In this document: one piece after another, positions 13,273-14,762 of the stretch
Layout of the letters: each line of letters starts with the position of its first letter
Position numbering within the stretch: position 1 is the stretch's first letter
Origin: Ruminococcus sp. UBA3665
GTDB lineage: Bacteria > Bacillota > Clostridia > Oscillospirales > Ruminococcaceae
Reading direction: 5' to 3'
Length of the DNA: 14,762 nt
NCBI GenBank assembly: GCA_002373165.1
Contig: DFJS01000045.1
Coordinates: 1-14,762 of the forward strand
Notes under the pieces: model-generated
The model's database searches: none
Seen by the model: only the letters and a program-made list of their open reading frames with translations
What the model was told of the DNA's origin: nothing
Program-made: the position numbers and the translations under genes

Positions 13273-13477
13273 ATGCTTTGATAATATCAAATTCGCGCCA
13301 CGAGGAAGAACAATTTCTCTGTTTCATAAAATCATCAATAAAGCGGCCGTTCTGATCGGAAACCGTTTCGGAAGTGCTCCAGATTGTATCGCATTCATCA
13401 CAAATTTTAATCAGTTCATTGGTTTTGATGATTCTGGCGTTCAGGATTTCGCCTTGCAGACAGTGCGGACAAATCAT
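13271..13477 (-). CDS. Tiny zinc-ribbon protein
   Basis: A 68-aa protein with two CxxC knuckles, Cys3-Pro-His-Cys6 and Cys26-Asp-Glu-Cys29, spaced as in treble-clef or rubredoxin-like zinc ribbons; the C-terminal part is probably helical. GAGGTGA (13484-13490) is a good ribosome site. It starts 15 nt after the stop of the AIM24-family gene and belongs to the same minus-strand operon. The stop codon region runs directly into the bidirectional terminator. A regulatory or metal-binding adaptor role is possible, but none is shown. Confidence 0.8.
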   Translation of the reverse strand: MICPHCLQGEILNARIIKTNELIKICDECDTIWSTSETVSDQNGRFIDDFMKQRNCSSSWREFDIIKA

Positions 13478-13492
13478 AAAGAATCACCTCAA

Positions 13493-14257
13493 TTAGACGG
13501 GAGCCATCAGGATTTTTCCTGCGCCTCGGTAGACGTTCACAAATCCTTCGCCGGAAGCCGCTGAACCCATCAGGGTTTTAGTTGCCTTTTCGACTGTGAA
13601 TTTGAGAGAATTGCTCCAGGCAATTGCCATATTGCCGTCTATCTTGACAACATCATTCAGTTCTGTGAGTTCCATTACGATGAGTTCATCACGCGGAACG
13701 GGACTTTCCAGCACGGCGATGCCCTTGCCAAGCAGGCAGTTGTTGAACAAGCCTTCTCCGCCGAGTGCCGCGGAAGAAAGATTGCTTCTGGCAACAATTT
13801 TCATTTCGACAGTATCTTCGCAGGCATAGAATAATTTATCTTCAATGACAAGGCCTTCCACGCCCCAGGATGCTACATCTTCAAAGAGAATATGCTTATA
13901 AGTCGGTTCGAGAACGAGCGTTCCTGCGCCGGAATAGTGCGGCTTGACAGCAGTTTCTCCTGTGACTTTGCCGCCGATGAATTTTTTGGCAAAATCGCCC
14001 ACGCCGCTGATATTGGTAGTAATATCCACATTGCCGCCGATCCACTGCATTGCGCCGGCCTGAATAATGACGCCGTTTCCTGTCAGATTGGCAATCACCT
14101 GACGTTTTCTGACATTCATTTTAGAGGCAAAATATTCTGTCGATGCGGTTGTTTTGTTGACGGAAATATCGCGGTCATATTCCAGCAGGGAAAAGCAGCC
14201 GTGTGTTTCCGTGATGCGGCGGCAGGATGTGGAATCCATAATATTTGTTTTTACCAT
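13493..14257 (-). CDS. AIM24 family protein
   Basis: A 254-aa beta-rich protein of the AIM24 family (PF01987). The family's glycine-rich repeated blocks are visible: QAGAMQWIGGNVDIT (66-80), GGEGLFNNCLLGKG (166-179) and GSAASGEGFVNVYRGAGKIL (231-250), which pack as a pseudo-threefold trimer-like barrel in known structures. There is no signal peptide. The biological role of the bacterial members is unknown; the mitochondrial namesake affects membrane organisation. The gene begins 3 nt after the stop of the TPR-like gene, with its ribosome site AAAGGAGAA overlapping the last codons of that gene, so the two are translationally coupled. Length is normal. Confidence 0.9.
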   Translation of the reverse strand: MVKTNIMDSTSCRRITETHGCFSLLEYDRDISVNKTTASTEYFASKMNVRKRQVIANLTGNGVIIQAGAMQWIGGNVDITTNISGVGDFAKKFIGGKVTGETAVKPHYSGAGTLVLEPTYKHILFEDVASWGVEGLVIEDKLFYACEDTVEMKIVARSNLSSAALGGEGLFNNCLLGKGIAVLESPVPRDELIVMELTELNDVVKIDGNMAIAWSNSLKFTVEKATKTLMGSAASGEGFVNVYRGAGKILMAPV

Positions 14258-14260
14258 GAG

Positions 14261-14762
14261 TTATTCTCCTTTGGAATCAGATTTCTGCTGTTCTTCGAGC
14301 CGTGCCTGACAGCGGTCAAGCATAGTTTTGGAGGCAAGGTCTTTTGTCAGATCGAAAATGACATAGTAATAGAAGACTGCTTCCGACCAGTTTTCTTTTT
14401 CTGCGGCCTGATTCGACAGGGAGGTGACAACATGCATGACTTCCTCGCCGGGGCCGTTATGAATTTTATATTTTTCAAAAGCGGCAAGCACCTGTTTTCT
14501 GGTAGGAGGCGTGATTTTTTCGCCTGTGATGATCGAGATATGATGCAGTTCGCCGGGAACAGCCGGATGCTTTTCAAAAATCATGCTCTCGAAATAGAAC
14601 GCAACGGCACTGGAATAATCTTTCAGATCTGTGCAGTAAAAGCCAAGATTAGTATAGCATCTTGCCAGCGCATAGGCAGAAGTACAGATTGGCAGTGTAT
14701 CCCGGATTGTTTCCAGCAGCATTTTTCTGTTGTCCATGGCCTTATAGGCTTCGGCGAGTTCA
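14261..14762 (-). CDS. TPR-like helical repeat protein, N-terminus outside window
   Basis: The frame is open to the window edge, and codons upstream of the internal Met (14737) read in frame as ELAEAYKA, with no ribosome site in front of that Met, so the gene almost certainly starts further upstream. About 166 residues are visible. Two helix-turn-helix pairs resemble tetratricopeptide repeats (YALARCYTNLGFYCTDLKDY and WSEAVFYYYVIFDL), with a middle segment (EKITPPTRKQVLAAFEKY) unlike a repeat. It is the leading visible gene of the cluster with AIM24 and the zinc-ribbon protein. TPR proteins usually act as interaction scaffolds; the partner may be the AIM24 protein. Confidence 0.75.
   Translation of the reverse strand, partial: ELAEAYKAMDNRKMLLETIRDTLPICTSAYALARCYTNLGFYCTDLKDYSSAVAFYFESMIFEKHPAVPGELHHISIITGEKITPPTRKQVLAAFEKYKIHNGPGEEVMHVVTSLSNQAAEKENWSEAVFYYYVIFDLTKDLASKTMLDRCQARLEEQQKSDSKGE

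Noticed and set aside
1..14762. Mobile element, prophage or defence island
   Set aside because: No transposase, integrase, phage structural gene, toxin-antitoxin pair or terminal repeats were seen; the tRNA at the edge shows no attachment-site duplication in the window.

Overview
The window looks like a chromosomal segment of an anaerobic, fibre-degrading gut Firmicute, most likely an Oscillospiraceae/Ruminococcus-type bacterium. This is inferred from gene content: a GH26/CBM35 mannanase, a GH95 enzyme, Thr-rich wall proteins with a PKTG-type sorting signal, a short-chain flavodoxin, NusG-domain-II and Gx-transporter proteins, strong Gram-positive ribosome sites and sigma-A promoters with 17-bp spacers. 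The species cannot be named from the sequence. Base composition is moderate, and I see no mobile element, phage gene, CRISPR array or rRNA.

Layout. (1) 1-53 is the 3' part of a tRNA-His with its terminator. (2) 123-5391, all on the minus strand, is an extracytoplasmic flavin redox locus. In transcription order it holds a signal-peptide, PKTG-anchored surface protein (3802-5391), a membrane ferric-reductase-like/FMN-binding fusion (2155-3660), and then, from its own promoter, the flavin transferase ApbE (975-2045), a NusG-domain-II protein and a Gx-family membrane protein. ApbE covalently attaches FMN to Thr/Ser in extracytoplasmic proteins. The membrane fusion carries a recognisable target site (DAVSGST), and the surface protein carries a near copy (DAVSSAT). 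The simplest reading is a chain taking electrons from the membrane, through flavinylated domains, towards the cell surface. (3) 5630-6445 is a lipoprotein related to amino-acid-binding proteins whose two lobes appear in swapped order (circular permutation). It is transcribed divergently from (4) a flavodoxin (6658-7068). (5) 7220-8509 encodes an unrecognised protein with a ParB/Srx-like DGHHKA motif. (6) 8641-13233 is a probable three-gene plus-strand operon: cytosolic GH95, exported CBM35-GH26 and a small zinc-ribbon-like protein. (7) 13271-14762, minus strand, is a tight cluster of a TPR-like protein (cut by the window edge), an AIM24-family protein and a tiny zinc-ribbon protein.

Most notable: the flavinylation locus with its possible wall-anchored second acceptor; a 21-bp hairpin with a 3-nt loop between the surface-protein and reductase genes, fully paired only in the minus-strand RNA because all four non-Watson-Crick pairs become G-U there; and the permuted solute-binding protein. 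Domain assignments were made by eye from family knowledge; no database search was possible.
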